Translations under genes and position numbers: made by a program | Assembly: GCA_023150055.1 (NCBI GenBank) | Contig: JAKLLP010000044.1 | Span: forward strand, 1-10,686 | Length of the DNA stretch: 10,686 bases | Origin: Gammaproteobacteria bacterium | Lineage (GTDB): Bacteria; Pseudomonadota; Gammaproteobacteria; Steroidobacterales; GCA-2729495 | Direction: 5' to 3' | The notes under the pieces: model-generated | The model's database searches: none | What the model was told of the DNA's origin: nothing | The model's input: the letters and a program-made list of their open reading frames with translations, nothing else | Shown: piece by piece, positions 1-7,178 of the stretch | Layout of the letters: every line of letters begins with the position of its first letter | How positions within the stretch are numbered: position 1 is the first letter of the stretch

Positions 1-468
1 CACACCGGAGGCGAGCACGTTGCGCTGGAAGACCTCGGCGTAGCCGCCGAGCGAGGCCACACCCTCCTGAATGCGGGCGCCGCCGGAGTCGTTGAGCCCG
101 ATCACCGGCGCGCCGACTTTCAGCGCCTGGTCCATGATCTTGCAGATCTTCTCCGCGTGCGCCTCGGAGAGGGAGCCGCCGAACACGGTGAAGTCCTGGC
201 TGAAGACGAACACCAGCCGCCCGTTGATGGTGCCGTAGCCGGTCACCACGCCGTCGCCGGGCACTTTCTGCTCGGCCATGCCGAAGTCCGTGCAGCGATG
301 CTCCACGAACATGTCCCATTCCTCGAAGCTGCCCTCGTCGAGGAGCAGGGCGATGCGCTCGCGCGCCGTCAGTTTGCCCTTGGCGTGCTGTGCCTCGATG
401 CGGCGGGTGCCGCCGCCGAGCTTGGCCGCCCCGCGCTTTTCTTCGAGTTGGCGGATGATGTCCTGCAT
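1..468 (-). CDS. pccB: Propionyl-CoA carboxylase beta chain (carboxyltransferase), N-terminal part, cut by the window edge
   Basis: The first 156 codons of an acyl-CoA carboxylase carboxyltransferase beta subunit. This chain moves CO2 from carboxybiotin, carried by the alpha chain, to propionyl-CoA and gives methylmalonyl-CoA. Seen in the sequence: the family N terminus [12 protein letters not shown], the [19 protein letters not shown] block, [34 protein letters not shown] and the crotonase-fold oxyanion segment [20 protein letters not shown], as in PCCB-type proteins. The start is the ATG at 468-466, preceded on its strand by GGAGGAG with 8 nt spacing, a strong ribosome binding site. The mutase gene ends 37 nt upstream, so the two are probably co-transcribed. 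The C-terminal half, which holds the residue that helps separate propionyl- from acetyl-CoA specificity, is outside the window, so propionyl-CoA rests on overall likeness and context. No frame break is seen in the visible part. Confidence 0.9.
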   Translation of the reverse strand, partial: MQDIIRQLEEKRGAAKLGGGTRRIEAQHAKGKLTARERIALLLDEGSFEEWDMFVEHRCTDFGMAEQKVPGDGVVTGYGTINGRLVFVFSQDFTVFGGSLSEAHAEKICKIMDQALKVGAPVIGLNDSGGARIQEGVASLGGYAEVFQRNVLASGV

Positions 469-505
469 TCCTGCTTCTCCTCCCGGTGCCGGATACCGGG
501 AATGT

Positions 506-2647
506 TCATGACCGGCCGAGCAGCTTCAGTACCTCGCCGGCCGCGGCCGGGATGTTGGTGCCGGGGCCGAAGATCGCGGCGACACCGGCATCCCTGAGGA
601 ACTGATGGTCCTGGGGCGGGATGACGCCGCCGCAGACGACGAGGATGTCCCCGCCGCCCTGGCTGCCGAGCTCGGCGATGAGCTGCGGCACGAGCGTCTT
701 GTGGCCGGCCGCCTGCGAGGAGACGCCGACGATGTGCACGTCGTTCTCGATGGCATGGCGCGCCGCCTCCTCGGGCGTCTGGAACAGCGGCCCGATATCC
801 ACGTCGAAACCGAGGTCGGCGAAGGCGGTGGCAATCACTTTGGCGCCGCGATCGTGTCCGTCCTGGCCGAGCTTTGCGACCAGCAGTCGCGGGCGGCGCC
901 CGGCCTGGCGGGCGAAGCGCTCGACTTCCTGCTTGATGCGCGCGAAACCTTCGTCACCTTCGTACACGGAACCGTACACCCCGCTGATGGCATGGATCTG
1001 CGCGCGATGGCGCCCGTAGACCTTTTCCAGGGCATCGGAGATCTCCCCGACGCTGGCCCGTGCACGCGCGGCGGCGATCGCCAGCTCGAGCAGGTTGCCC
1101 TCGCCGGTCTCCGCGGCCCGCGTCAGCGCGGCGAGTGCCGACTCGCAGGCGGCCGGCTCGCGGCTGCCGCGCACCGCCTGCAGGCGGGCGACCTGCGCCT
1201 CGCGCACCGCGCTGTTGTCGATGTCGAGGATCTCGATCTCGGGCTCGTCCTCGCGCTGGTAGCGATTGACTCCGACGATGACTTCCTCGCCGCGGTCGAT
1301 GCGCGCCTGGCGCAGCGCCGCCGACTGCTCGATGCGCATCTTGGGCATGCCGGATTCGACGGCGCGCGTCATGCCGCCGAGCTGTTCCACCTCGTCGATC
1401 AGCTTGCGGGCCTCGCTGGCGAGCGACGCCGTCAGGTGCTCGATGTAATAGGAGCCCGCCAGCGGATCGACGACGCGGGTGACCCCGGTCTCCTCCTGGA
1501 TCACGAGCTGGGTGTTGCGCGCGATGTGCGCCGAGAACGGCGTGGGCAGCGCCAGCGCCTCGTCGAAGGAGTTGGTGTGCAGCGACTGCGTGCCGCCGAG
1601 CGTCGCGGCGAGCGCCTCGATGGTCGTGCGGATCACGTTGTTGTAGGGGTCGCGGCTCGTCAGGCTGACGCCCGAGGTCTGGCAATGGGTGCGCAGCATC
1701 AGTGAGCGCGGGTCCGCCGGCTGGAAATGCTCCTGCATGAGCTGCGCCCAGAGGAGCCGCGCGGCGCGCAGTTTCGCCACCTCCATGAAGAAGTTCATGC
1801 CGATGCCGAAGAAGAACGACAGCCGCGGCGCGAACTCGTCGACCGCGAGCCCGCGCTCGACCACCGCCTGCACGTACGCGGAGGCGTTCGCGAGCGTGAA
1901 CGCGATCTCCTGGACGCAGGTCGCGCCGGCCTCCTGCATGTGGTAGCCGGAGATGGAGATCGGGTTGAATTTCGGCAGGTGCCGGGCCGTGTAGCCGATG
2001 ATGTCGGCCACGATCCGCATCGAGGGCCCCGGCGGATATATATAGGTGTTGCGGACCATGAACTCCTTGAGGATGTCGTTCTGGAGCGTGCCGGCGAGGT
2101 CGGCCGGTTTTACGCCTTGTTCCCCGGCGGCGACGACGTACATGGCCATGATCGGCAGGACTGCGCCGTTCATGGTCATGGAGACCGACATCCGGTCGAG
2201 CGGAATCTGGTCGAAGAGGATCTTCATGTCCTCGACGGTGTCGATCGCCACGCCTGCCTTGCCGACATCGCCGACCACCCGCGGGTGGTCGGAGTCGTAG
2301 CCGCGGTGCGTGGGCAGGTCGAAGGCGACCGAGAGCCCGGTCTGCCCGGCGGCGAGATTGCGCCGGTAGAAGGCGTTGGATTCCCCGGCGGTCGAGAAAC
2401 CGGCGTACTGCCGTACCGTCCAGGGCCGCACCGCGTACATGGTCGCCCGCGGGCCGCGGGTGTAGGGCGCAAAACCCGGCAATGAATCGAGGTGCTCGAG
2501 CCCGGCGAGATCCGCCGCGGTGTAGAGCGGCCGGACGGTGATCCCCTCCGGGGTGTGCCAGTCGAGCGCGCCGCCCGGCTTGCCGCCGTTTTCCCTGCTC
2601 GCCAGCTTCTCCCACTCGGCGAGCGTGTGTTTCGAAAAACCTGTCAT
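506..2647 (-). CDS. scpA: Methylmalonyl-CoA mutase, adenosylcobalamin-dependent, single-chain form
   Basis: Cytoplasmic B12 enzyme that interconverts (R)-methylmalonyl-CoA and succinyl-CoA, linking propionyl-CoA to the TCA cycle. The 713 aa match the homodimeric form (E. coli Sbm is 714 aa). Residues about 35-400 are the substrate barrel, with [20 protein letters not shown] (75-94), [12 protein letters not shown] (109-120) and [11 protein letters not shown]. By alignment with the Propionibacterium enzyme, Y81, R199, Y235 and H236 match Tyr89, Arg207, Tyr243 and His244. Tyr plus Arg at the first two sites is the methylmalonyl pattern; isobutyryl-CoA mutases carry Phe and Gln there. The C-terminal cobalamin domain has GQDGHDRG, with D596-x-H598-xx-G601 supplying the lower cobalt ligand, then [11 protein letters not shown] and GGVIPPQD. 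The start ATG (2647-2645) has AAGGA close upstream, overlapping the stop of the preceding gene; the gap is 6 nt. The reading frame is intact. No mutase chaperone (MeaB) or epimerase is visible here. Confidence 0.97.
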   Translation of the reverse strand: MTGFSKHTLAEWEKLASRENGGKPGGALDWHTPEGITVRPLYTAADLAGLEHLDSLPGFAPYTRGPRATMYAVRPWTVRQYAGFSTAGESNAFYRRNLAAGQTGLSVAFDLPTHRGYDSDHPRVVGDVGKAGVAIDTVEDMKILFDQIPLDRMSVSMTMNGAVLPIMAMYVVAAGEQGVKPADLAGTLQNDILKEFMVRNTYIYPPGPSMRIVADIIGYTARHLPKFNPISISGYHMQEAGATCVQEIAFTLANASAYVQAVVERGLAVDEFAPRLSFFFGIGMNFFMEVAKLRAARLLWAQLMQEHFQPADPRSLMLRTHCQTSGVSLTSRDPYNNVIRTTIEALAATLGGTQSLHTNSFDEALALPTPFSAHIARNTQLVIQEETGVTRVVDPLAGSYYIEHLTASLASEARKLIDEVEQLGGMTRAVESGMPKMRIEQSAALRQARIDRGEEVIVGVNRYQREDEPEIEILDIDNSAVREAQVARLQAVRGSREPAACESALAALTRAAETGEGNLLELAIAAARARASVGEISDALEKVYGRHRAQIHAISGVYGSVYEGDEGFARIKQEVERFARQAGRRPRLLVAKLGQDGHDRGAKVIATAFADLGFDVDIGPLFQTPEEAARHAIENDVHIVGVSSQAAGHKTLVPQLIAELGSQGGGDILVVCGGVIPPQDHQFLRDAGVAAIFGPGTNIPAAAGEVLKLLGRS

Positions 2648-2653
2648 GGTTCC

Positions 2654-3482
2654 TTAGTCCTGTTGCCCGCGCCCCCGTGCCGCCGCGTGCAAGGCCAGCA
2701 GCCGGCGGGCGTCCTCGGCATGGAGCCGCTCGACCATGCGACCGTCGAGCACCGCGATTCCCCGGCCGGCCGCATCGGCGGCTTCCCACGCGGCGATGAC
2801 GGCAGCGGCCTGCTCGGCCTCGGCCGCGGACACCCCGAAGATCTCGTTGGCGGCGTGGAGCTGGGCCGGATGGATCAGCGTCTTGCCGTCGAAGCCGAGC
2901 GCCCGGCCCTGGTGGCAGGCGGCCCTCAACCCTTCCTCATCGCGCAGGTCCGTGAATATGCCGTCCAGTATATCAAGACCCCATGCGCGGGCCGTCAGCA
3001 CGCAGCCGGCCAGTGCATGCAGCAGCCCGCTCCGCGTCGGGTCCGGAGGCAGCCGCAGCGCCCGGGCGAGATCGGCGGTGCCCATCACCAGCACGCTGAC
3101 CCGCGGGGCGTGCGCTGCGATCGCCGCGAGATCGAGCACCGCCTGCGGCGTTTCCACCATCACCCAGGCGGGCAGGGTGCGGCCGCCCGCGCGGTCGAGC
3201 ATCTGCAGAGCTGCAGCGAGGGCTTCTGCACCGTCGATCTTCGGGAAGAGCACCGCATCGATGCGGCCACCGGCCACGGCACCGAGATCTTCGACGCCCC
3301 ACGGCGTGTCGAGCCCGTTGACCCGGATCACCACCTCCCGGCTGCCGTAACCGCCTTGGGCCACGGCCGCGAGGCAGGCCTGCCTCGGCATCGAGTTCAC
3401 GTGCCTTGTCGAGCGCGCGCGTGTTCGATCCCGGCATGTACAGGGCCGAGCGTCGCAGGCGCGGTGTCGCGTGTCCGGGCAT
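2654..3482 (-). pseudogene. CitE/HpcH-family CoA-ester lyase (CLYBL / malyl-CoA lyase type), broken by an out-of-frame deletion near the N terminus
   Basis: Members of this Mg-dependent TIM-barrel family cleave citramalyl-, malyl- or beta-methylmalyl-CoA to acetyl-CoA or propionyl-CoA plus an oxoacid. The ATG at 3482-3480 opens a family-typical start, RRSALYMPGSNTRALDKAREL, but this frame then degenerates. Family sequence resumes in another frame at RQACLAAVAQGGYGSREVV, open to the TAA at 2654 (open part 2654-3400, 248 codons from a GTG). The joining block, about 21 residues that normally include the LDLEDAV active-site strand, is missing; the break lies near 3384-3391. In the 248-codon numbering, E83 (VMVETPQAV) and D110 (MGTADLA), the expected Mg ligands, and GFDGKTLIHPAQ (169-180) are intact. 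The start lies 3 nt after the matB stop and the end 6 nt before the mutase. An 18-bp perfect palindrome at 3370-3387 abuts the break, so an assembly error is possible. Exact substrate unknown. Confidence 0.85.
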
Positions 3483-3485
3483 GGT

Positions 3486-4958
3486 TCAGGGGCGGTCCGC
3501 GAAGGTGTCCCGGTAACGCGCCCGCAGAACGGTCTTCTCCACCTTGCCCATGGAGTTCCGGGGCAGGTCGTTCACCATGAAGACCCGCTTCGGGACCTTG
3601 AATCCGGCCAGTCGTTCTTTCATGGCGGCGATGATACCGGCCTCGGCGGGCGCCGTGCCCGGCTCGGCGACGACTGCGGCGACCACCGCCTCGCCGAAAT
3701 CCGGGTGTGGCACGCCCACCACCGCCGACTCGGCCACGCCCTGCAGGCCATCGAGCAACAGTTCCACCTCGCGCGGATACACGTTGAGACCGCCGGTGAT
3801 GATCAGGTCCGTGCTGCGTCCGCTGAGCGTGAGGTAACCATCGGCGCTGATGTATCCCTGGTCACCGGTGCGGAAATAGCCGTCCGGCGTGAACGCCTCG
3901 GCCGTTTTTCCGGCTTGCTGCCAGTAGCCGGAGAATACGTTCGCGCCACTGACCTCGACCGCGCCGATTTCGCCAGGCCGCCGCACGCTGCCATCGGGAC
4001 CGACCACACGCAGCGCCACACCCGGCAGCGGCAGACCGACGCTGCCCGGCCGGCGCTCGCCGCGCAGCGGGTTGCTGGTGAGCATGCCTGTCTCGGTCAT
4101 GCCGTAGCGTTCGAGGATGGCGTGGCCGGTGCGCTTCCGGAAAGCGGCAAACACTTCGGGTGAGAGCGGTGCCGAGCCGGAGATGAAGAGGCGCATGTTC
4201 CGGCAGGCCTCGCGATCCAGGCCCGGCTCCCGCAGCAGCCGCGCGTAGTAGGTCGGCACTCCCATCATCACGGTGCAGTCCGGCAGGGCCGCCACTACGG
4301 CGGCAGGGTCGAACTTCGGCAGGAACAGCATGCTCGCGCCGCTCGCCAGCGTACAGCCGAGGCCGACGAACAGGCCATGGGCGTGGTAGAGCGGCAGTGC
4401 GTGCAGGAGCCGGTCCGACGCGGTGAATTCCCAGGTCTCGATTAGTGCCGCGACATTCGAGGCGAGGTTGCCGTGGCTGATGATCGCGCCTTTCGGGCGA
4501 CCGGTCGTGCCGGAGGTATAAAGAAGAATCGCCGGTTCGTCCGCGGCACGCCTGGCGACCTCGGGCTGCGGGCTCGACTTCCCGGCTGCATCGGCGAGGC
4601 TGCCATGACCGTGCGCGTCGAGCGTGAGGAGCCGGCAACCATGAGGCAGCAACTCACGGAACAGCGCCTTGCGCTGTGGGTCGCAGACGGCGAGCGCGGG
4701 TTTCGCGTCGGCGAGGAGGAAGGCGATTTCCTCGCCGCGGTAGGCGTCGTTCAGCGGGTGGAACACATAGCCGCCGCGCCGGCAGGCCAAGTACAGCCAG
4801 ACCGCGGCGGGGGATTTCGCGACCTGCACCGTCACGCGATCGCCGGGGCCGAGGCCGAGCCGGGCCAGCAGTCCGGCGATGCGGGCGCTCTCGGTCTCCA
4901 TGTCGGCGTAGCTGAACGCTTCGCCCGTGGGGGTCGTCAGCAGGTTCATTGATGTCAT
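3486..4958 (-). CDS. matB: Malonyl/methylmalonyl-CoA synthetase, AMP-forming (MatB / ACSF3 type)
   Basis: ANL-superfamily ligase, 490 aa, that would activate malonate or methylmalonate with ATP and CoA. Motifs seen: P-loop YTSGTTGRPKGA (147-158), SHGN, LPLYHAHGLFVG (188-199), GSAPLS (261-266), ERYGMTETGM (283-292, MatB-like), YFRTGDQG (361-368), GRSTDLIITGGLNVYPREVE (380-399) and LPRNSMGKVEKT with the catalytic lysine K472. The ATG at 4958-4956 gives MTSMN, the usual family start; an in-frame upstream start (5093) would add 45 unrelated residues. No good Shine-Dalgarno precedes either start. About 15 residues usually found between MN and the TPTGEAFSYAD strand seem missing in frame (R. trifolii MatB is about 504 aa), so the N terminus may be shortened. 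First gene of the minus-strand operon, 3 nt before the citE-like gene. Methylmalonyl-CoA made here would feed the mutase directly. Other short-chain acyl substrates cannot be excluded. Confidence 0.9.
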   Translation of the reverse strand: MTSMNLLTTPTGEAFSYADMETESARIAGLLARLGLGPGDRVTVQVAKSPAAVWLYLACRRGGYVFHPLNDAYRGEEIAFLLADAKPALAVCDPQRKALFRELLPHGCRLLTLDAHGHGSLADAAGKSSPQPEVARRAADEPAILLYTSGTTGRPKGAIISHGNLASNVAALIETWEFTASDRLLHALPLYHAHGLFVGLGCTLASGASMLFLPKFDPAAVVAALPDCTVMMGVPTYYARLLREPGLDREACRNMRLFISGSAPLSPEVFAAFRKRTGHAILERYGMTETGMLTSNPLRGERRPGSVGLPLPGVALRVVGPDGSVRRPGEIGAVEVSGANVFSGYWQQAGKTAEAFTPDGYFRTGDQGYISADGYLTLSGRSTDLIITGGLNVYPREVELLLDGLQGVAESAVVGVPHPDFGEAVVAAVVAEPGTAPAEAGIIAAMKERLAGFKVPKRVFMVNDLPRNSMGKVEKTVLRARYRDTFADRP

Positions 4959-4976
4959 GGGTGCCGGTACTTCGGT
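4954..4976 (-). repeat. 23-bp inverted repeat, copy 1, over the matB start codon
   Basis: Read on the minus strand, this is ACCGAAGTACCGGCACC followed by C and ATGAC. It matches 22 of 23 bases of the plus-strand sequence at 5291-5313. The ATG inside is the chosen matB start. A 17-bp perfect core shared twice within a few hundred bases is very unlikely by chance. It could be an operator pair or the ends of a small inserted element; no gene or transposase lies between the copies. Confidence 0.6.
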
Positions 4977-5290
4977 TTCAACGGCTCGACAAACTTGCAC
5001 GATTATCCGGCTGTCGGAAATCCTTCGCTCGGCGATATTCGGCAGCGGTCCGTCCCGAGCGGTCTGCCGATGCCGCGCCAGCCTCGTGGGCACGCTTCCG
5101 GTGGCCCCTGGTCACGCGTTCTTGCGGGGCTGCCACCGGCAGGACGTCCTTGGCGCAAGCCGGGCGGGCATGACGCGTTGAGGGGCGAGCTGTGTGAGGT
5201 GAACATCCGCCTGCGCCGTGCGCCGTCCAGGCAGAGCGGGTTGCTCGCGAAGCACGATCGCTGAATCAGGCGTTTCCGGGACTTTTCGAT

Positions 5291-5313
5291 ACCGAAGTAC
5301 CGGCACCTATGAC
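5291..5313 (+). repeat. 23-bp inverted repeat, copy 2
   Basis: Plus-strand ACCGAAGTACCGGCACC followed by T and ATGAC, inverted relative to 4954-4976 and 314 bp from it. Its last 12 bases start a short direct repeat: the CACCTATGAC at 5304-5313 recurs as GCACCTATGAC up to 5325. The 9-mer core GTACCGGCA also appears inverted at 6371-6379, inside the palindrome upstream of the second PEP-CTERM gene. Confidence 0.6.
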
Positions 5314-5323
5314 CGCACCTATG

Positions 5324-5365
5324 ACAATAAATATCCGTTTTCGGTATTCCGGTCATGGTTATTGT
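5324..5365 (+). promoter_or_regulatory. AT-rich nested hairpin upstream of the first PEP-CTERM gene
   Basis: ACAATAA at 5324-5330 pairs perfectly with TTATTGT at 5359-5365. A second stem, sharing one base with it, is formed by AATATCCG (5330-5337) and CGGTATT (5342-5348) with a TTTT loop and one bulged T. The stretch is much richer in A and T than its surroundings, which fits a promoter, operator or leader-RNA structure about 140 nt before the gene. No convincing -35/-10 pair is seen. Confidence 0.35.
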
Positions 5366-5501
5366 GAAAACGCGCTGGCGACGGGCAACGCTGAACTCTT
5401 AGAGTGGCTGGAGCCCTCCCGGTATCGCCGTCACTGCTTTGGTCCCGGCTTCCGCGAGGCAAGAAGACCAACGAATTGCTCCCCGTGCCACGGATGGCCC
5501 T

Positions 5502-6203
5502 ATGTCTAGCGCGCCCCTGCATCGTCCTTCCACGCCGCTTGCGGCGATCTGCGCCGCGATCGGCATGCTGCCGGCCATTGCCGGCGCGATGGTCGTCGAT
5601 TGCGGGCCGACCATCTGTTATCGCTACGACGAAACGCAGGCGGGCGTCGGCGTATTCGGCCTGCCCACGCGCGTCGGCGACAGCATGCAGTTCCTGCCGC
5701 CGGCGATGATGGTGATGTCCACGAGCGGCAGCGTCGTACCCGATGTCGCCGCGAGTTTCGTCTTCGATCGCGTGTATACCGTCAGCGGCGCCGATATCGC
5801 GGCGCTGCGCGTGGCCGCCGAGGGTGATTACGAGATCATCGGCAATGGGTCGGTGGGCGGCCAGGCCAAACTCGAGGCCGAGGGCAACGTCTCGGCCGAG
5901 CAGCTGGTCGCCGCGGATGTCTTCGCACACTCGGGGGACTCGGGTGCGGCACAGCTGTGGGCACTGCAGACCTCGGCCAGTCCGGGAGCGGCCTTTGCGG
6001 GTCCGGCCGGAGACGTCGGGCTGACGATCACCAACCTGTTGCAGGCCGCGAGCGCCGGACTTGGCGATCTCGCCTGGTCGCAGACGAAATTTCTGGAGGT
6101 ATCCGCTGCGGTGCCGTTACCCGCGGCAGGTGCGCTGTTTGCCACCGCGCTTGCGCTCGGCGGCGGCTTTGCAAGGAGAAGGCGCGAACGCCGCCCAGGT
6201 TGA
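5502..6203 (+). CDS. Secreted protein with VPLPA-type PEP-CTERM sorting signal, paralogue 1
   Basis: 233 aa, function unknown. The signal peptide is about residues 1-29 (hydrophobic LAAICAAIGMLPAIAGA, cleavage likely after AGA). The mature part starts with VVDCGPTICYRYDE, where C34 and C39 could form a disulfide, then DSMQFLPP (60-67), FDRVYTV (88-94) and DYEIIG. The C terminus is a tripartite sorting signal: VPLPA at 204-208, a hydrophobic segment at about 209-222 and RRRR at 225-228. Such tails are recognised by exosortase in exopolysaccharide-producing Gram-negatives, with the protein cleaved and exported to the cell surface or matrix; no exosortase is in this window. The ATG at 5502 is chosen because it directly precedes the signal peptide; the SD is weak (GGATGG, 4 nt spacing). 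It is homologous along its mature length to the next gene. Substrate or partner not recognisable. Confidence 0.85.
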   Translation: MSSAPLHRPSTPLAAICAAIGMLPAIAGAMVVDCGPTICYRYDETQAGVGVFGLPTRVGDSMQFLPPAMMVMSTSGSVVPDVAASFVFDRVYTVSGADIAALRVAAEGDYEIIGNGSVGGQAKLEAEGNVSAEQLVAADVFAHSGDSGAAQLWALQTSASPGAAFAGPAGDVGLTITNLLQAASAGLGDLAWSQTKFLEVSAAVPLPAAGALFATALALGGGFARRRRERRPG

Positions 6204-6279
6204 GCGCAGCGCACTGTCTGCGCCGTGCCGTGGTGGCGGGGCGCGCGGCGCCGAACCAGCGACGGGTGTCGGCAAGCAT

Positions 6280-6310
6280 CGGGATTTCCCGGCCGAATCC
6301 CGGCCTTTTT
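6280..6310 (+). terminator. Probable Rho-independent terminator after PEP-CTERM gene 1
   Basis: CGGGATT (6280-6286) pairs perfectly with AATCCCG (6296-6302) across a 9-nt loop, followed by GCC and a run of five T at 6306-6310. An alternative shorter stem GGCCG/CGGCC ends right at the T run. It lies 77 nt after the stop codon and about 20 nt before the promoter-like sequence of the second gene. Confidence 0.55.
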
Positions 6311-6331
6311 CACCACTGCGCGGGCAGTGGA

Positions 6332-6403
6332 TTGACGTTATGACAAATCCCACCCAATACCGAGTCTAAATGCCGGTACAGTGGCATTTATTAGGATTTT
6401 AAT
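6332..6403 (+). promoter_or_regulatory. Promoter/operator region of PEP-CTERM gene 2 with an 8-bp-arm palindrome
   Basis: TAAATGCC (6367-6374) and GGCATTTA (6383-6390) form a perfect inverted repeat around an 8-nt spacer, typical of a dimeric regulator site. TTTAAT at 6398-6403 is a good -10 match; the position for a -35 (6375-6380, GGTACA) lies inside the palindrome spacer, so a bound protein would cover it. Further up, TTGACG at 6332-6337 is a good -35 match but has only a poor -10 (CAATAC, 6355-6360). TATGACAA lies at 6339-6346. The regulator is unknown. Confidence 0.45.
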
Positions 6404-6427
6404 TTCAGCGAGACAGGGATCGTCTTG

Positions 6428-7165
6428 ATGCGCGAGAGATCGACAGGGAAAGGGCTCCGGGGCAGTCTCGCCAGGCTGACCATCGTCATCGCCTTGACGC
6501 TGCCCGCCGCCGTGCCGGCTGGCGCCGCGGTGATCAACGCCTGTGGCCCGAACGTCTGCTACCAGTACGACGACGCGCAGGCAGCGGTGGCGCTGACCGG
6601 CACACCGGTCCTGGTGGGCGACGACATGCAGTTCCTGCCCCCGGCATTCCTCGCCCAGGCCACGGGTGTTGCCGGCTGGGTCACGACGACGGCCAATTTC
6701 ATTTTCTCGCGCATTTATACGGTGGATTCCGCCAACGAGTTTTCCAGTTTTCATGTGTTCGAGGAATTCGACTACGAGATCATCACCGATGGCGAAGTGC
6801 GTGCCGCGTTGTACACGCAGGCTCGCAGCAATCTTCTCTCCTCGGACAGCACCAGTACCCTTGTCAACTGGTCGGACAGCGGCGATACCGCTGGGCCGCA
6901 GATCGACTCGATCAATGCTTACCTGTATCCGGCCGATGCGTTCAGCGCTCCTGCCAGAGACATGCGGGTGAGTATCCAGAACACGATCCGCGCCTTCACC
7001 GATGCGCTGGCGGAGAACGCGTTCATCCAGAAGAAGTTCACCCTGGTCGCGTTGACCACGCAGCCGGCGGCGGTGCCGGTGCCGGCGGCGGTGTGGTTGT
7101 TCGGGTCCGCGCTCGGGCTGCTCGGCTGGCTGCGGCGCGGGGCTGCGCAGCCGTCCCAAGCCTGA
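6428..7165 (+). CDS. Secreted protein with VPVPA-type PEP-CTERM sorting signal, paralogue 2
   Basis: 245 aa, function unknown. A basic n-region (MRERSTGKGLRG) leads into a signal peptide core LTIVIALTLPAAVPAGA, cleavage near residue 33. The mature protein starts VINACGPNVCYQYDDAQ (C39, C44), then VGDDMQFLPPAF (63-74), FSRIYTVDS (93-101) and FDYEIITDGEV. The tail is VPVPA (216-220), hydrophobic AVWLFGSALGLLGWL, then RR at 236-237, a classic PEP-CTERM signal for exosortase-dependent sorting. The ATG at 6428 has AGGGA upstream at workable spacing; the preceding TTG is not needed. It aligns with the upstream paralogue over the whole mature region, including the SxTKF/IQKKF block just before the tail, so the pair probably arose by tandem duplication followed by strong divergence. 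The two genes have separate promoter-like regions and may be expressed independently. Confidence 0.87.
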   Translation: MRERSTGKGLRGSLARLTIVIALTLPAAVPAGAAVINACGPNVCYQYDDAQAAVALTGTPVLVGDDMQFLPPAFLAQATGVAGWVTTTANFIFSRIYTVDSANEFSSFHVFEEFDYEIITDGEVRAALYTQARSNLLSSDSTSTLVNWSDSGDTAGPQIDSINAYLYPADAFSAPARDMRVSIQNTIRAFTDALAENAFIQKKFTLVALTTQPAAVPVPAAVWLFGSALGLLGWLRRGAAQPSQA

Positions 7166-7178
7166 GGTCTTTGCCGCC

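Larger units (their letters stand above)
4959..5501. other. Divergent intergenic region between matB and the first PEP-CTERM gene
   Basis: About 540 nt with no credible gene: the small open frames here are arginine-rich shadows without ribosome binding sites or recognisable motifs. It must carry promoters for both directions. On the minus strand a GATAAT-like -10 lies at 5002-5007, but no convincing -35 sits upstream. The region holds the 23-bp inverted repeat pair and the AT-rich hairpin zone at 5324-5365. From about 5366 to 5501 a leader of unknown role precedes the PEP-CTERM gene. Confidence 0.6.

Noticed and set aside
605-1705. Long plus-strand open frame opposite the mutase gene
   Set aside because: Mirror of a high-GC coding region; translation is low complexity and unlike any family, while the minus strand encodes an unmistakable mutase.
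954-2789. 611-codon minus-strand open frame overlapping the mutase
   Set aside because: Shifted frame of the same gene, very rich in Arg, Gly and Ala, with no domain-like sequence.
5003-5356. 117-codon minus-strand frame in the divergent intergenic region
   Set aside because: Arg/Pro/Ser-rich, no motif, no ribosome binding site; spans the inverted-repeat region.
5309-5509. 66-codon plus-strand frame starting at the ATG of the 23-bp repeat and overlapping the first PEP-CTERM start
   Set aside because: No Shine-Dalgarno, no recognisable sequence, no signal peptide. A leader peptide is possible because of the overlap, but nothing positive supports it.
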